Below, in pieces: positions 35,500 to 46,715 of a stretch of 64,000 nt of DNA. The translations under genes and the position numbers were made by a program. The stretch's first letter is position 1. The number at the start of each line of letters is the position of its first letter. This DNA comes from Paraphaeosphaeria minitans (Eukaryota > Ascomycota > Dothideomycetes > Pleosporales > Didymosphaeriaceae), in assembly GCA_015832175.1 (NCBI GenBank), contig WJXW01000003.1, positions 372,001 to 436,000 of the forward strand. Direction: 5' to 3'. The notes beneath the pieces are model-generated. The model worked only from the letters and a program-made list of their open reading frames with translations. It was not told the DNA's origin and did not search any database.

Positions 35500-36357
35500 A
35501 AGCTTAGGCCAATTCCAGCGACAAAAGACTTCTAGGCAAAGGAGCTTTGGGTGACGTAGATAAGGTCTTAAGTCTAATCGATCACGTTGAGAGACTACGC
35601 ACGCAAACGTGCATATCGTCCCCTAGTGTTCCGAAATGAGAAAAGCACTGATCTTATGAGACAACTTGAAAACGAGGACTAAATTCTGAAGCCCTTGACG
35701 CACCACCATACGCTAAGGTCCGTGGGCAGTTACACAGGTCCAACTGACCCGGGTCTGATAACGACTCCGATTGCTGACCTGGACCTTTCTCGGTATCTTG
35801 AAGTTGCTGATGCTGGCCGTTACATTGAACTGCCAAAATTCTGCGGGTGCCTGGGTGCCTGGGCAGCGGACTTGCTTATTTTCACTAATAAAAAGTCCGG
35901 CACGAAAACATTAAGTCGCGCAAGATCCTTGTTTACCAAGAGAATGTCCTATTCGCGGATTTTCGCCTCTGTTTTGACCTCTCTGGGGCAGACGGCGATA
36001 CATCAGCCAGTATGGTTAATAGCATGACGTATCTGGGTCTTGGGCGTTGTTTTTCTCGACATGGCCACGATCTTCGCAGGGAAAGACTTCGAGTTCAGGC
36101 GAACGTTTCTCCAAAGGCATGGATCTGAAGTCGGTTGCGTCCAGAAGAATGTACCAGGGCTTGCCGACTACCTAAACGAGCGTTACAAACTTGCGCGTAA
36201 GCAAGACGGCCTGCCGTTGCAATGGATTGAAGAGATACTCCATTTGGAACCTCGTAAGCGAATACTTGCTGCTTCGCTTGTGAACTACCATGATGGACAC
36301 TCGAGGAGAGTCAGGAGCCTCAGACTTCTGCAGTATGTGCTGCTCCAGAGAGATTGA
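35500..36357 (+). pseudogene. Decayed serine/threonine protein kinase
   Basis: Kinase-domain landmarks occur in order but in different frames. The Gly loop is LLGKGALGDVDKV (about 35526). The Lys strand region is DYARKRAYRPLVFRNEKS, then MRQLENED followed by a TAA at 35680-35682. The hinge region is HHHTLRSVGSYTGPTDPGLI, TPIADLDLSRYLEVADAG and FCGCLGAWAAD. The catalytic loop is degraded (RHENIKSRKILVY, so the Asp of HRD and the Asn of NIL are lost), and DFG has become DFR (35958-35966). The C-lobe continues as GVVFLDMATIFAGKDFEF, ADYLNERYKLARKQDG, LQWIEEILHLEPRKRIL and ends RVRSLRLLQYVLLQRD at 36357. With one or more stops, frameshifts and lost catalytic residues it cannot encode an active kinase. 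Related kinases are expanded in many ascomycete accessory regions. Confidence 0.68.
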
Positions 36358-36579
36358 GGCTGAGGTTTGATACAGACAACATAAATGAGTACGAAGTCTC
36401 CATCCCTTTTTCTCGATGCTCATTATTGTTACGTAACGCACAGGACAAAGGGTTCAAGTCTGATGCTGGTGATAATATTCAGGCGTTGGTCAGCCCAGAA
36501 GTTCTACGGTAGACTTAATCACCGACACGGCTCCAAAAGCAGGCAGCGACTTTCTAAGCTCGATCGTGAAACCACATGC

Positions 36580-37060
36580 TAATTTAGGGTTAAACAAGCT
36601 TGATTATTTGTTTAAAACTAACACTATGCCTGCTTTACTGCGCATTGGCTATTCCCAGCATTCTTAGACATCTTTCTTAACTTCTACACGCGGGTCCTTA
36701 ACCTTAAACTTCTCTAGCGCAAAGAAACATAAGCCTACTTATGGCGTAACGCTATCTGTATAGATGCTATTATGTCACGAACGCTAGATACGCTCACTGA
36801 CTGAGCCTGGTACAGGTAGCCAAGTAGAGGCATGAAGATTGTATTTGAGGTTAACGATGTTGTTGCTAAGCGGAATAGGGTGGTAGCTGTGGGTTATAAG
36901 CTTGATGCTGATGTTGCGAAGCAAAAATGAGGTTTGATGGATCTTAGGGTGACGGATTCAAATTCGGTATTATATTCGTATGACAAGTCGCGGTGGCAAT
37001 AAAGAATAGAGGCCAAGGACCTTCAATTAAGTAAATATTTAATTACCAGGTAAACGAAGC
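36580..37060. other. AT-rich, TA-rich relic block
   Basis: Base composition drops in GC relative to flanks, and TA dinucleotides are frequent. A short plus-strand frame (MKIVFEVNDVVAKRNRVVAV, then YKLDADVAKQK and stop, about 36832-36930) may be a trace of a mobile-element protein. No terminal repeats found. Confidence 0.35.
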
Positions 37061-40000
37061 GGTGTTCATGAACGCCACGTGCGGGGCATCAATCGTGCGC
37101 CCGTTCCAATGGTTCCGAAAGCGTGTCTCGTCACTACCTACCTACGGTACCTACCCCAATCATAAAACGTCCAGCCAAGACGAATATTGTCATTTTCTTC
37201 TTGTGGAATCAGCCGTAACGTACGTAGCGCCAGGCAAAGCTTAGTCTTCGTACCCGTAGCATTAGCTCTGTGCGCTCAGCGGCCCATTCGAGTGCGGAAA
37301 GGCTCTGAAAGAAATCGAACATCAGCGAATACTATCAGATAAGCGTGCAAAATATTCGCGGATAATCTATTCGAAGGCTGGTTGTCGATGTCAGGGATAT
37401 AGGTAAAACCCGTCGAGAGGAAACACCAGCACCGTCCTGCTATGATGAGCAGAGCACGCAAATAGGTCCTCGAAGAGAACATGGTTTCAACTCCATTAAA
37501 ATGATCACCAAGCTCTATCGCCGAATTGGCACCGCGAATGGCGTCATTAAATGGTCAAGACATGGAGCGTGCCATTGTTGCTGAAGTACCGCAGTAGAGA
37601 TACTTCGCCCTCCAGAAAACGCACGACCTGCTGCACCTAAACAAAATGCACCTTTATGGCTATGATATGAAGAACGCCTCTCAGTTAGCTTCCTAAGTGG
37701 TGCTTCAAACCCGCTCTTCCCAGCCAAGCTAGCTCTTAACCTTGAGAACATTGTCCTATAGGAAACTATCACAGAAGAACCACCTAAGCAAACCCTAGAT
37801 CGGCGTTTTAGTTTCAGGGCACTTGTGCTGTCGTTATTCTAACCACCTAGCCCCGCGCGCAAATCCTCGCGCTCTTCTCCCTAACAATCACCCTAGGCAG
37901 CGTCCTTAAAGCTTACTCCTGCTGCGTGCGCTATATCACCTCGCATCTGTAGGCAGCAAATGCTGCACTGCGGGCGACGCCTATGCAAGCGATGGTGGAG
38001 TGGTGCGAGCAAGTGGTTGGGGCGGTGGAGGATGATGGGGAAGTGGAGTGGACGCGGTTTGTGCGGTGGCCGCGGGGGATATTGAAAGCCATGCGATGTT
38101 TCCTGTCTCAGAGACCAGGGTTGACGTTGAGCATGTTGCATAATGTGCTGTGCAGAGACCCGAGGAGCTTTTCAAGAGGAGAGGGCTGTGAGGCTGTGAG
38201 GGAGAAGTCGGGGAAAGGGAATTGTATGCTGACTTTGCACTTGACTGGCTTGACCTTATTCTCCATGCATAGCGGCGTAGACATTGGGTCGTATATGCCT
38301 TATTGGAAAGCCTGCGCCCACCAATGCAGACTTATGTGCCTAACTCACTTATCAACACGAGCGGCCACGTTCACTACATGAGAGTACTATGATCATAATG
38401 TACGCTACAATAGTTGTATTGGTCCTACGTTACGTTGTCGACGCAAAGGGTGAGCAAGATGGACTAAAAAGCGTATAAGTCGAGGAAGCTACGTGTCGGT
38501 TGGGCTGCCTAAGAAACGACCACATCCGCGAGGTTTGCATTCACAAGAAGCGCCCCCATAGTCTGGCATCGATAGACGCAGAGAATCCTTATGCTGAGCG
38601 CATGAACAATGCGCTGCATGTAAGCGAGCATCAATGTGGTCGCACAGCATAGCCTGTTTCCACCCCCTTAACATGATTGGAGGCACGTTTCGCTGCGACA
38701 TTACCTCATGAGATGATCGTTCCGGCGGTATCACAGCACTCCGCCCCGACTCGTCAGATTGACTTCGAGGCTATTTTGGAGAAAGAAGGCAAGATAGAAG
38801 TTGGGGCGGGCCGTCGCGACACTATCCAGCGGCGCAGTCGTCGCCGCAAGGCAGTGGATCACCGCGGGATGGGAGGGGAGCGGTTCCATGACGGGTTTGG
38901 GGGTTAGGCTCTGGAGGATCGCCGGAGTGTGGGGCTCTATGTGAACGACCTGTCGAATGCGGAATGCAAGCAACTCCGAGACTCTGCTACGCCGCATTAT
39001 TGTATATTGTACTGACGTAGGCGGTAGGGAAGGAGCCCCTATCGGCCTGCAAGGTACGCGCCTTCAGCAGTCTAGAGCCAAGCGCTCGGCATCTGTCATG
39101 GTTCGGAAACGGCGTAACGCAGTCAGGCTGCATGAACACGTTCTGCACACTCACTGAGAGCTGGAATTGCAGCCACAGAGCACGTGAGAGGGGATCGTAC
39201 CTGTAATGCGGGGTGGATGGATGGCTATGCGCGTAGGGCTGGCGGTAATGTAGGTGGTGTTCACTGTTCAGCATGCAGGGTGGGACGGTCGGGATATGGG
39301 TCGCTGGGCGCCTAAATCACGGTTTTTACATACTTCAGGCGGTTGGTATGACATGGTGAGAGGCCGAGTTGGAGCCGGGACTGTAATGGTGCTGCTTCGA
39401 AGCAGTGTGAATGATTTGAGATGCGTAGGCTGGGCGCATGTTGGGCCGAAGTCGAAGAGCCATGGACGGTGCGGTGTGCTACAAGAACGTGGTGCTAACA
39501 TGGACCAGTGGACACACTGATGTCCCAGATGGTTGGTGTACCGTAGTAGGAGCTTCGTGTCGTACTGCGATGTCACTGCGGTGTTGGGCAAGTCACTTGA
39601 GCTTGAACAGTTCAAGCTACAGTAGATTGGAGGCACAGGGCACCGAAGGGTCCTTCCACGCAGATCTTCAACCGGTTTCCTGTTCGTTGTTGGAAGATAG
39701 ATACCTGTTCGGTCACGTTCTTTGACAGAGATCGTAGGTAGGTGGAGCGAAGGTTATCGCCATTCCCCGGTGCTCAAAGCTTGAGTAGCCGCTAGTCCGA
39801 GTTCGGATAGCTAGGCGCTTACCTGGCACTTCACAGCCAACCGACCCCCCTTCAACACCATTCGACCCCCGCTTCGTATGCACAACCTGCACATTCCGTC
39901 TCATGCAACATCGACCCCCGTCGCCACATTCGCTGGGGCCGCGCAGTCATGCGAACGCGCACACGCCGCAATGCAGAAAGGGCGACTCCGCACTGGCATC

Positions 40001-41024
40001 CTGCTGCCGAGGCCATACGTGAAATCTGGCACTGATACGACTGCCATATCACTTCCCAGCCGTCGGTCGCGGACGAGGAAGACGGACACTGCTGTGCTAT
40101 GACTGCTACCATTTGCTCACTTCCGGTCTGACATGAGATTTGCATTCATCCGGACAAGGTCAAGGTGTGTCTGTCTGCTGTGCGCCTTTGCATGATTGCA
40201 AAGACGTCAGTCTCACCAACACACGGCAATGCGGGATGTCGAATCCATCCGCTGCATCTACGCCGCCTCCCGCTTAGCGTAGTCCGCCTTCAGCAGGCCA
40301 GGTCGCCCCACAGTCATTGGTTTCTTGTTGCGCTCGCCACTCACAGACTGGAGCTGCATGGTGCTTAAGATGCTGATGCCCCATCGCGGAAAGGGCCCCA
40401 ATGCGAGCAAAGAGCGCGATATTGCCCGTCCCTTTTCGTCAATCTGCATCCTCGGCACCCTGACCGAGCGATCATTATCACATCTTGGTCCAATGGCGTA
40501 GAGACTTGTGCGGTGCGAGCGGTAGAATCAAAAATGCCGTTGGCTGTGGATACGCAGGCACCCTTGACCCTGCACAAGAGCTCTCCACTCCAGCAAGGGA
40601 CATAAGGACCGCTAGCGGCACAGCTCCCGTCCGCTATCTGATCATCGAAGCCAAGCGCGGTCCATTTGTACTGCGCTTGTCCTCTCCCTCTCCCTCTACA
40701 CATCTTAGCATCAGTTGCGCAAGTTGCTGTTGGAACGAAAGAGCTGGGTCTCCGCTATTGTGTTCGGAACACCGTCGCACACGGGTCTTCAGCCTTCCGC
40801 AGGAACAAACACCAAACCAAGATCCGAATTACACTGCATTATCACCGCCCACCCGGAGTCGTATTCGATGTAGTAAAGGATCTGGCCCATTACTTCACGC
40901 ATTGTCCGCCTATATCAGCGTTTCGGCATAGGCCAGCCTTCCGCTCTCGAATTCGCTTCTGCTGGCAGAGGCATTCCACCAGCTGGTTCTACGGTTTCGC
41001 CTCATTGTGGACCAAGCATCTGAC
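37061..41024. other. About 4-kb gene-poor stretch before the ferric reductase
   Basis: Only short overlapping frames. Minus frames at 37276-37482 and 37515-37772 have mild coding look but no recognisable motif. From about 40850 on, the sequence is the 5' flank of the ferric-reductase-like gene; its frame is open back to about 40940 without an ATG. No RNA gene, transposon ends or long repeats recognised. Confidence 0.4.
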
Positions 41025-43520
41025 ATGCCAGCACTTCCAGAGACATTGGTGTCAGGGGCAGGCGTTGCGTTGGAGCACTTGGAGGCTGCGATCTCACTGG
41101 CCGAGCGTGAGGTGGCTGATTCCCTCTCGAATCTCGTACGACGGATAAACCTACCAGTCAATTCGACGAGTCCACCAGGCCTGATAGAGGCCAACACGCA
41201 AGATCCCTGGAACAAGAGCGGCAAATATGCATTGGCCTACGTCTATTTCTGCCTACCACTGCTGGTTATCGCTGGCCTGATGCAATACTACCATCTGTTC
41301 ACGGACAAGATACGGACCGCTCTCCACCAACAAGAGGTAACGAAAACCGCCAAGATCGCCTCCCCCGATTCCGACTACGAAATGTCAGTTCTGTATACTG
41401 ACAAGTCAACCGTCAAGTTCTTTCCGCGCGAGGGACCACTTCCCTCTCCTCCAAAGTCACAATCCAGTGTTTCGTCACTCGGGTTCATCAACAAGTCTGT
41501 GGCCTTCTTTCGCTTCATCTTCTACCGCCAGATTCGAGAGATCCGGATCCGGAAAGGATGGAGGCCGCTGGTATTCCCATCGCTTGCAGCCTGCGTGATT
41601 GTCGTGGGTGCTCTGGCTTTGGGGATCTGCTACACGTTCATTCCACAGCCACTCTTTTGGAAGAGTATCGCTTATGGATCACCGCCCGTAGCTATCCGAT
41701 CCGGCATGATGGCGGTTGCTCTGATACCTTGGATTGTTGGATTGTCGATGAAGGCAAACATCATCACCCTAATCACCGGGATTGGCCACGAGCGACTGAA
41801 TGTGCTGCATCGGTGGACAGCATATCTGTGTCTGGTTCTTAGCATCATTCACACCGTGCCTTTCTACATCACACCAATCTGGGAGGCAGCAGCTCGAACC
41901 TCGTTCGAGTCATTCTTCAAGCAAGATGGATTCTACCCCTACGGCACTGGCATCGCGGCTCTAGTGCCGCTCTGCTTCCTTTGCGTTCACTCACTCGAGC
42001 CATTGCGTGATTGGATGTACGAACTGTTTGTCTCCCTTCATGTGCCTGCCGCCATCATCTTCCTCGGGATGTTGTTCTGGCACTGCCACAACTATCTCAC
42101 ATCCTGGAACTACCTCTTCGCTACTCTAGGCGTTTGGGTCATCTCATACTTCATGCGATTCTTCTACCTCAACTGGGCCAATCCATTCAAGATGTCATGG
42201 TTGATCGGAGACGAAGCCGCCGTTACCCTCATGCCGGAAAACGCGATCAAGGTCACAATACCTACCCAGGTGAAATGGAGACCTGGCCAATACATCTACC
42301 TCCGAATGCCGGGCATCTCGGTCTTTGAAAATCACCCATTCACGATTGCCTCGTTGTGCGATGATGACTTTCCTTCCGAATACGGCGAGGACTACCGGGA
42401 CATGGTATTGGTCTTCCGCCCCTTTGGAGGCTTCACCAACAAAGTACTTCGTAGCGCACTCGAGCATGGTCCGTGGCACACGTACCGCGCGTTTATCGAC
42501 GGGCCCTATGGCGGCATGCAACGACGCCTCGAAGCTTTCGATGATGTCGTGTTGATTGCTGGCGGCAGTGGCATCACCGCGATTGTCTCGCAACTACTTT
42601 CATTAATCAAGAAGATGCGCGATGGGAAGGCGGTGACGCGAAAAGTGCACGTCATCTGGGCACTGAAGCGCCCCGAGACACTAGAGTGGTTCAAAGAAGA
42701 GCTTAGGATTTGTCGCGAGTTTGCGCCCCCAGAGGCAGTGGAATGCCAATTCTACATCACGACGGCGAAGCGCAATGCTGGTGGCACTCTCGTCAGCGCA
42801 AAGACACCTACACGCCCTGTGTCAATGTTCTTCCACGACAAGGTCAACGATGCCTTTCAGAATATCGCCGACCACCGCGTCTCGGGTATCTCGTCAAAGC
42901 GCCACTCGGCACTCATTCGCGACGAGGCGCAAGGTGACGCAGAAAAAGAAAAAGAGCTTCGCGCGGAGAACGAAGACAGTATCACTGCACTTCCGCAGGG
43001 GCGAATGGTTCCTGTGAGCCGTACAGGATCCCATCTCAGCGTGCCTCAATACGACCCTTCGAATGCAGACCTCATCGCCCCTGTGCCGCAGCCCATCGTG
43101 GCCCGCCGGCAGGACCGCAACCTCTCTCTCGACATCAGCACAGCGCTTCACTCTCACCCGGACGCAGGCGTCTACCAACACGATATTACATCGCCAACCG
43201 TTGCGCACTCGGCACCCGGCTTCGACTTTGGCTTCCCTTCCACTCCCACAGAGTTTCAGAAGAACCTGATGCGCTTCGCCTTCCTGCCTGCTGCGGTCAA
43301 GAAGAAGGACGGGTGGTCGACCGAGTACGGACGGCCAGACTTGAAGTTTCTGCTCCGGGAAATGGGACGCAGCTTTGGACGAAGAACATGCGTGTTCGTA
43401 TGCGGACCTCCGGGGATGCGCACAGCGGTCAGCGAGACGGTCGCAGACATGCAGAGGAGCGTCTGGAGCGGCAGCTCGAGGGACGAGATTTTTCTGCACA
43501 CCGAGAACTACGCGGTGTGA
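41025..43520 (+). CDS. Ferric-reductase-like transmembrane flavocytochrome
   Basis: Predicted plasma-membrane or endomembrane metalloreductase passing electrons from NADPH through FAD and two hemes to ferric or cupric ions. Single exon, 831 residues from the ATG at 41025 (MPALPETLVSGAG). Several membrane segments are visible (YVYFCLPLLVIAGLMQYY; FPSLAACVIVVGALALGI; and later ones). The heme pairs are His262/His276 (GHERLNVLHRW to SIIHTV) and His339/His353 (SLHVPAA to FWHCHN), each HX13H. The FAD motif HPFTIASL is at residue 437. The NADPH side has GGSGITAIVSQLL near 513 and CGPPGM at 793, ending IFLHTENYAV. A long, probably disordered loop (residues about 600-730) is inserted in the NADPH domain. 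No secretion signal is seen. The family is clear; the metal and location are inferred. Confidence 0.9.
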   Translation: MPALPETLVSGAGVALEHLEAAISLAEREVADSLSNLVRRINLPVNSTSPPGLIEANTQDPWNKSGKYALAYVYFCLPLLVIAGLMQYYHLFTDKIRTALHQQEVTKTAKIASPDSDYEMSVLYTDKSTVKFFPREGPLPSPPKSQSSVSSLGFINKSVAFFRFIFYRQIREIRIRKGWRPLVFPSLAACVIVVGALALGICYTFIPQPLFWKSIAYGSPPVAIRSGMMAVALIPWIVGLSMKANIITLITGIGHERLNVLHRWTAYLCLVLSIIHTVPFYITPIWEAAARTSFESFFKQDGFYPYGTGIAALVPLCFLCVHSLEPLRDWMYELFVSLHVPAAIIFLGMLFWHCHNYLTSWNYLFATLGVWVISYFMRFFYLNWANPFKMSWLIGDEAAVTLMPENAIKVTIPTQVKWRPGQYIYLRMPGISVFENHPFTIASLCDDDFPSEYGEDYRDMVLVFRPFGGFTNKVLRSALEHGPWHTYRAFIDGPYGGMQRRLEAFDDVVLIAGGSGITAIVSQLLSLIKKMRDGKAVTRKVHVIWALKRPETLEWFKEELRICREFAPPEAVECQFYITTAKRNAGGTLVSAKTPTRPVSMFFHDKVNDAFQNIADHRVSGISSKRHSALIRDEAQGDAEKEKELRAENEDSITALPQGRMVPVSRTGSHLSVPQYDPSNADLIAPVPQPIVARRQDRNLSLDISTALHSHPDAGVYQHDITSPTVAHSAPGFDFGFPSTPTEFQKNLMRFAFLPAAVKKKDGWSTEYGRPDLKFLLREMGRSFGRRTCVFVCGPPGMRTAVSETVADMQRSVWSGSSRDEIFLHTENYAV

Positions 43521-43703
43521 ATCTGCGGCTTGGCAGATGTGTTTTGTTTACTTTGTATTTTCTTTTCTTCACGATGTTTGGGAAGTGTGCATAGCGGGGA
43601 GGATTGGATGTTTATACCCCTTTTCTTTTCTCTGTCGATATTCACGAGGGGAAGTCCCTTGGCAGGGAAACGATGTCCGCTCGCCGCCAGCAAGATGCGG
43701 TTG

Positions 43704-43864
43704 GCATGCCGTAGAGATGCATGATACAGAGGTTTCAAGAACGCTGTAGACATGCATGATACAGAGACTTGAACACTTCAAGATACGCGGTAGAGATGCA
43801 TGATGACACTTCAAAACACGCCGTGGACATGCACGATACAGACCCTTCAACACTCCAAGATGCG
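43704..43864 (+). repeat. Minisatellite, four degenerate ~33-44 bp units
   Basis: Units share GTAGA(G/C)ATGCATGATACAG followed by a CTTCAA-type tail. They differ by indels and substitutions; the third unit is shortened. Confidence 0.82.
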
Positions 43865-44109
43865 CCTTGCCATGGCTTCGTGATGCAAGGACCGCTCAGT
43901 CGGGCTAGCACGAGCTGGCAGCAGGTGAAAGTTTGTCCGCGAACAGGGAGCGATGACATGTCTCGGGGTTGGCAGGCATGATGCACGTCGGCAGTCGCAG
44001 GCGTGGGCGGACGTTCACAGCGGCGGCTACAGGCTGTGAGATGGCGCGACTGTCACCTTCTGCATTAGGCCTCGGTCCTTCGTACGCCTGTCCAGCAGCA
44101 CTGTGCGAG

Positions 44110-44346
44110 CTGGAGGGGTGGGTTGATGGAGGGGGTTGATGAAGGGGGTTGATGAAGGGGTTGATGAAGGGGGTGATGAGGGGGTTGGTGGAGTGTGTTG
44201 ACGGGGTAGATTAGTGGAGCAGATTGATCGGGTGGGTTGATGGAGGGGGTTGATGGAGTGGATTGATGGAGTGGGTTGATGAAGTAGATTGATCGAGTGG
44301 ATTGAGGGAGCAGATTGATCGAGTGGATTGAGGGAGCAGATTGATG
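44110..44346 (+). repeat. Minisatellite of GTTGATGGAG-like 10-13 bp units
   Basis: About 20 purine-rich units, GGGTTGATGAAG drifting to GATTGATCGAGTG. The right end has two exact copies of a ~26-bp higher-order unit (about 44288-44340). It produces a false Pro/Ile/Asn-rich minus-strand frame. Confidence 0.88.
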
Positions 44347-44822
44347 TGCCGCCCTGGACCCGACCCGGTGGGAGAAGCTGGAGGTGGACAGCCGGGGATG
44401 CACGTCGGCGCTTGGAGGGAACCCACGGCGGGCGGGAGGGTGCAGTTTTGGTGGGAACAGGTACCACCTAGTGCAGCAACGCCCTGCCTAGGTATTCCTC
44501 TTGCTCGAGAAAAAAGTCTCCTGCGCCAGAAGACGTCTGAGACGCAGGCGGGCGACTGGGGCAGGGCGGCGCAGGGCGATTGGGGTTGCAGCCACCATGT
44601 CAGGGTGGCGGTGAAAGTGAAAGGCTTGGCCAGCGCACCTCTGCGGGCCTCGTCGTGCGCAACTGTGCAACATAATCAGGTAGGCATCCCAATCCCAATC
44701 CGCGGCGCATCGTCACCTCGCAGCGTGGGTTGGAGTCACCCTGCGCGCTCCTCGTCTTGCATCGGGCGGCCTGCATGGTGTGCTGAGTGCTCTGTGTCCG
44801 ACCATGGTGTTAAGAGGGTGTG

Positions 44823-45448
44823 ATGTCCACCTCGATCCCCGACAACCAACTGGGCCTCTCCCAAAGCGAAGTCCAACTCCTCCGCCAGCACCAGCAGATT
44901 GCCCTCTCCCAGCAGGGCTCCTCGTCCTCGCGCGCCGCGTCGCATGCCTCGAGCCAAGGACGTCTCCTCCTGGATCCCACAAGCCTACAGGCGCTCAGCG
45001 CCCACTTTGACCGTCTGATGTACTCGATCCAGCAGCGCTGGCACTACGTACGTCGCCCTCTGTCCACCTACTTCTACCTACTCTCTCGCGACCCGGCCAC
45101 CTCTGTCTACCTATCACTCTCTCGCGACCCAGCCACCTCTGTCCATTACTCTCTCGCGACCCAGCCATGCCCGGGGCACACGTTACACCAATTGAGGTAG
45201 CTACGGTACCTATCACTTCGCAATGCTGACTGCGCCCACAGCTCAACCAGCAGACGCAGACGGCGACAACCTTCCAGTCGACCCGCGCCGGCGCCGCCAT
45301 CCAGAATGCCGACGCCGAGATTGCCCGCTTCCGCGCCATCCTGCGCGAAATCGACGAGCTGCAGCTCGAGTTCGACAAGGTGCGCCGCGTCGGCGAGATC
45401 GTAAAGGGCTTCCGCGCCCGCGTCCAGCATCTCGAGCGCCGCATATGA
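44823..45448 (+). CDS. Small coiled-coil protein, possible BLOC-1 CNL1-like subunit
   Basis: Two exons, 44823-45047 and 45242-45448, join in phase to 143 residues. The 194-nt intron (GTACGT...CACAG) contains a short tandem repeat. The sequence begins MSTSIPDNQLGLSQSEVQLL, has a Ser/Ala/Gln-rich linker and LLLDPTSLQALSAHFDRLMY, then a long heptad-like helix in exon 2 (AIQNADAEIARFRAILREID, LQLEFDKVRRVGEIVKGFRA, VQHLERRI). Size, helix placement and the ELEFDK-type segment suggest the fungal CNL1 subunit of BLOC-1, which works in endosomal sorting. That name is my recollection of the family rather than a diagnostic motif; another small coiled-coil complex subunit is possible. The gene itself is well supported by the exact splice. 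Confidence 0.65.
45081..45170 (+). repeat. Intronic tandem repeat, about three ~33-bp units
   Basis: CTCTCTCGCGACCC(A/G)GCCACC repeated with CTCTGTC-type spacers. It lies wholly inside the intron of the small coiled-coil gene. Confidence 0.85.
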
Positions 45449-46715
45449 CACACCTCACACCAGGTTCCTTTGCTTTCACGATTCACGACACATCAGACCT
45501 CCCCGTCCTCGCGGACACCAGCGATACCCGTGTAGAGTCCGGCCTCGCGGCACACATCATCTAGCTCAGCGGAAGGGAAGCGCGGAATGAGCGGCCTCGC
45601 GGCTTTCGGTGCCATGTTGCCATGTTGCCTTGTTGCTTTGCTTTCCTTTCTGTGGTCTTGTTCCTCCCGTCCTTCGGATGCACCATTTTGCTTTTCGGGA
45701 AGCCTCCCCATACACTACGTTGCACACGGACATCCCTCGCCTTGTACCCCCTCACATCTTGCCTAATCTGGCGTTTCTGGCTGGTTTCTGCACCCTCGTT
45801 TCCTGTTGTCGGGCATCCGCGGTCCTCTTTTGTCATTGCGTGTTGTTTCTTCTGCCGCGTTCGTCACGGAGTGCATAGCCATGTTCGAGTTTGGTCTGAT
45901 TGCATCGAGGTGCTTCGTGTTCAAGCGAAATGGACTACCGTAGTTCGCGTTCAATATTTGGGGTTTCAAACAAGCAAAGATGGAAATCCTCGGCTTTGCG
46001 CTGCAGATGCTGAGAAAATCGCATGCCTGCTTTGACTACCTGGGTGGAAAATCTCACCACCCGTTCGGACGTTATCTAATGTAGAGAACAGACTCCGGGT
46101 TCGTTGTTCAAAGCCTGTCAAAACCATGTAGTTGAGACTTGTCAAAGCCCGCGAACACGCCGCCGCCCAGCTCGGTTCCACTCTGCCAGATCTGCTTGCT
46201 TCACACGCTACAATGCGGTGCTGCAAAACTAGTAGAACTACCCCAAAAAATCGACGCGGCACGACCTGAGACTCCTACTGATTTCCCCTCGTGTAATTGA
46301 GAATAACGAACATGACTTCATGACCTGTCCCCCCACCACGCTACACAAGCATCACGAGAACGTTCTAGGCTTTATTTCTCGCATCTCCATCAGCTGGATT
46401 AGCACCCAATCGAACGAAACAATGCATCGTGTGTACTCAAGTATTCCCCGAGATGGTAGTGTTTGCCTAGACCGAATGGGGGCCCTGTGTAGTGAAGTCA
46501 GCACAGCAATGGACGTCTTACTTTAAACTGGCACCGGAGTATTGCACAATGCAAGTTAATCGTGAGATTCTCTCGATCTACTGTAGTAGGCGGTATAAAA
46601 GTAAGGTGCATACGCATGGCGTCCCAGGAGGCAACGCTTACAATCCCGATCCACACATCCCGTGTTCGTCGTCAAAGATCCCAAACCCCATCCAACCTCG
46701 CACCATCACCGAGAA
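45449..46715. other. Intergenic, no supported gene
   Basis: Pyrimidine-rich 3' flank around 45610-45870, then unremarkable DNA. Short frames only. Confidence 0.4.

Larger units (their letters stand above)
43521..44822. other. Repeat-bearing intergenic region
   Basis: Contains the two minisatellites annotated separately (43704-43864 and 44110-44346). Long frames across them are artefacts of repetition. The end of the region is the promoter of the small coiled-coil gene. Confidence 0.45.

Noticed and set aside
40485..40931. 148-residue ORF upstream of the ferric-reductase-like gene
   Set aside because: No motif, low-complexity composition and overlapping frames of equal length; treated as 5' flank.
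44027..44467. Minus-strand ORF rich in SINPLHQ-type repeats
   Set aside because: Produced by the GTTGATGGAG minisatellite; no start context or domain.
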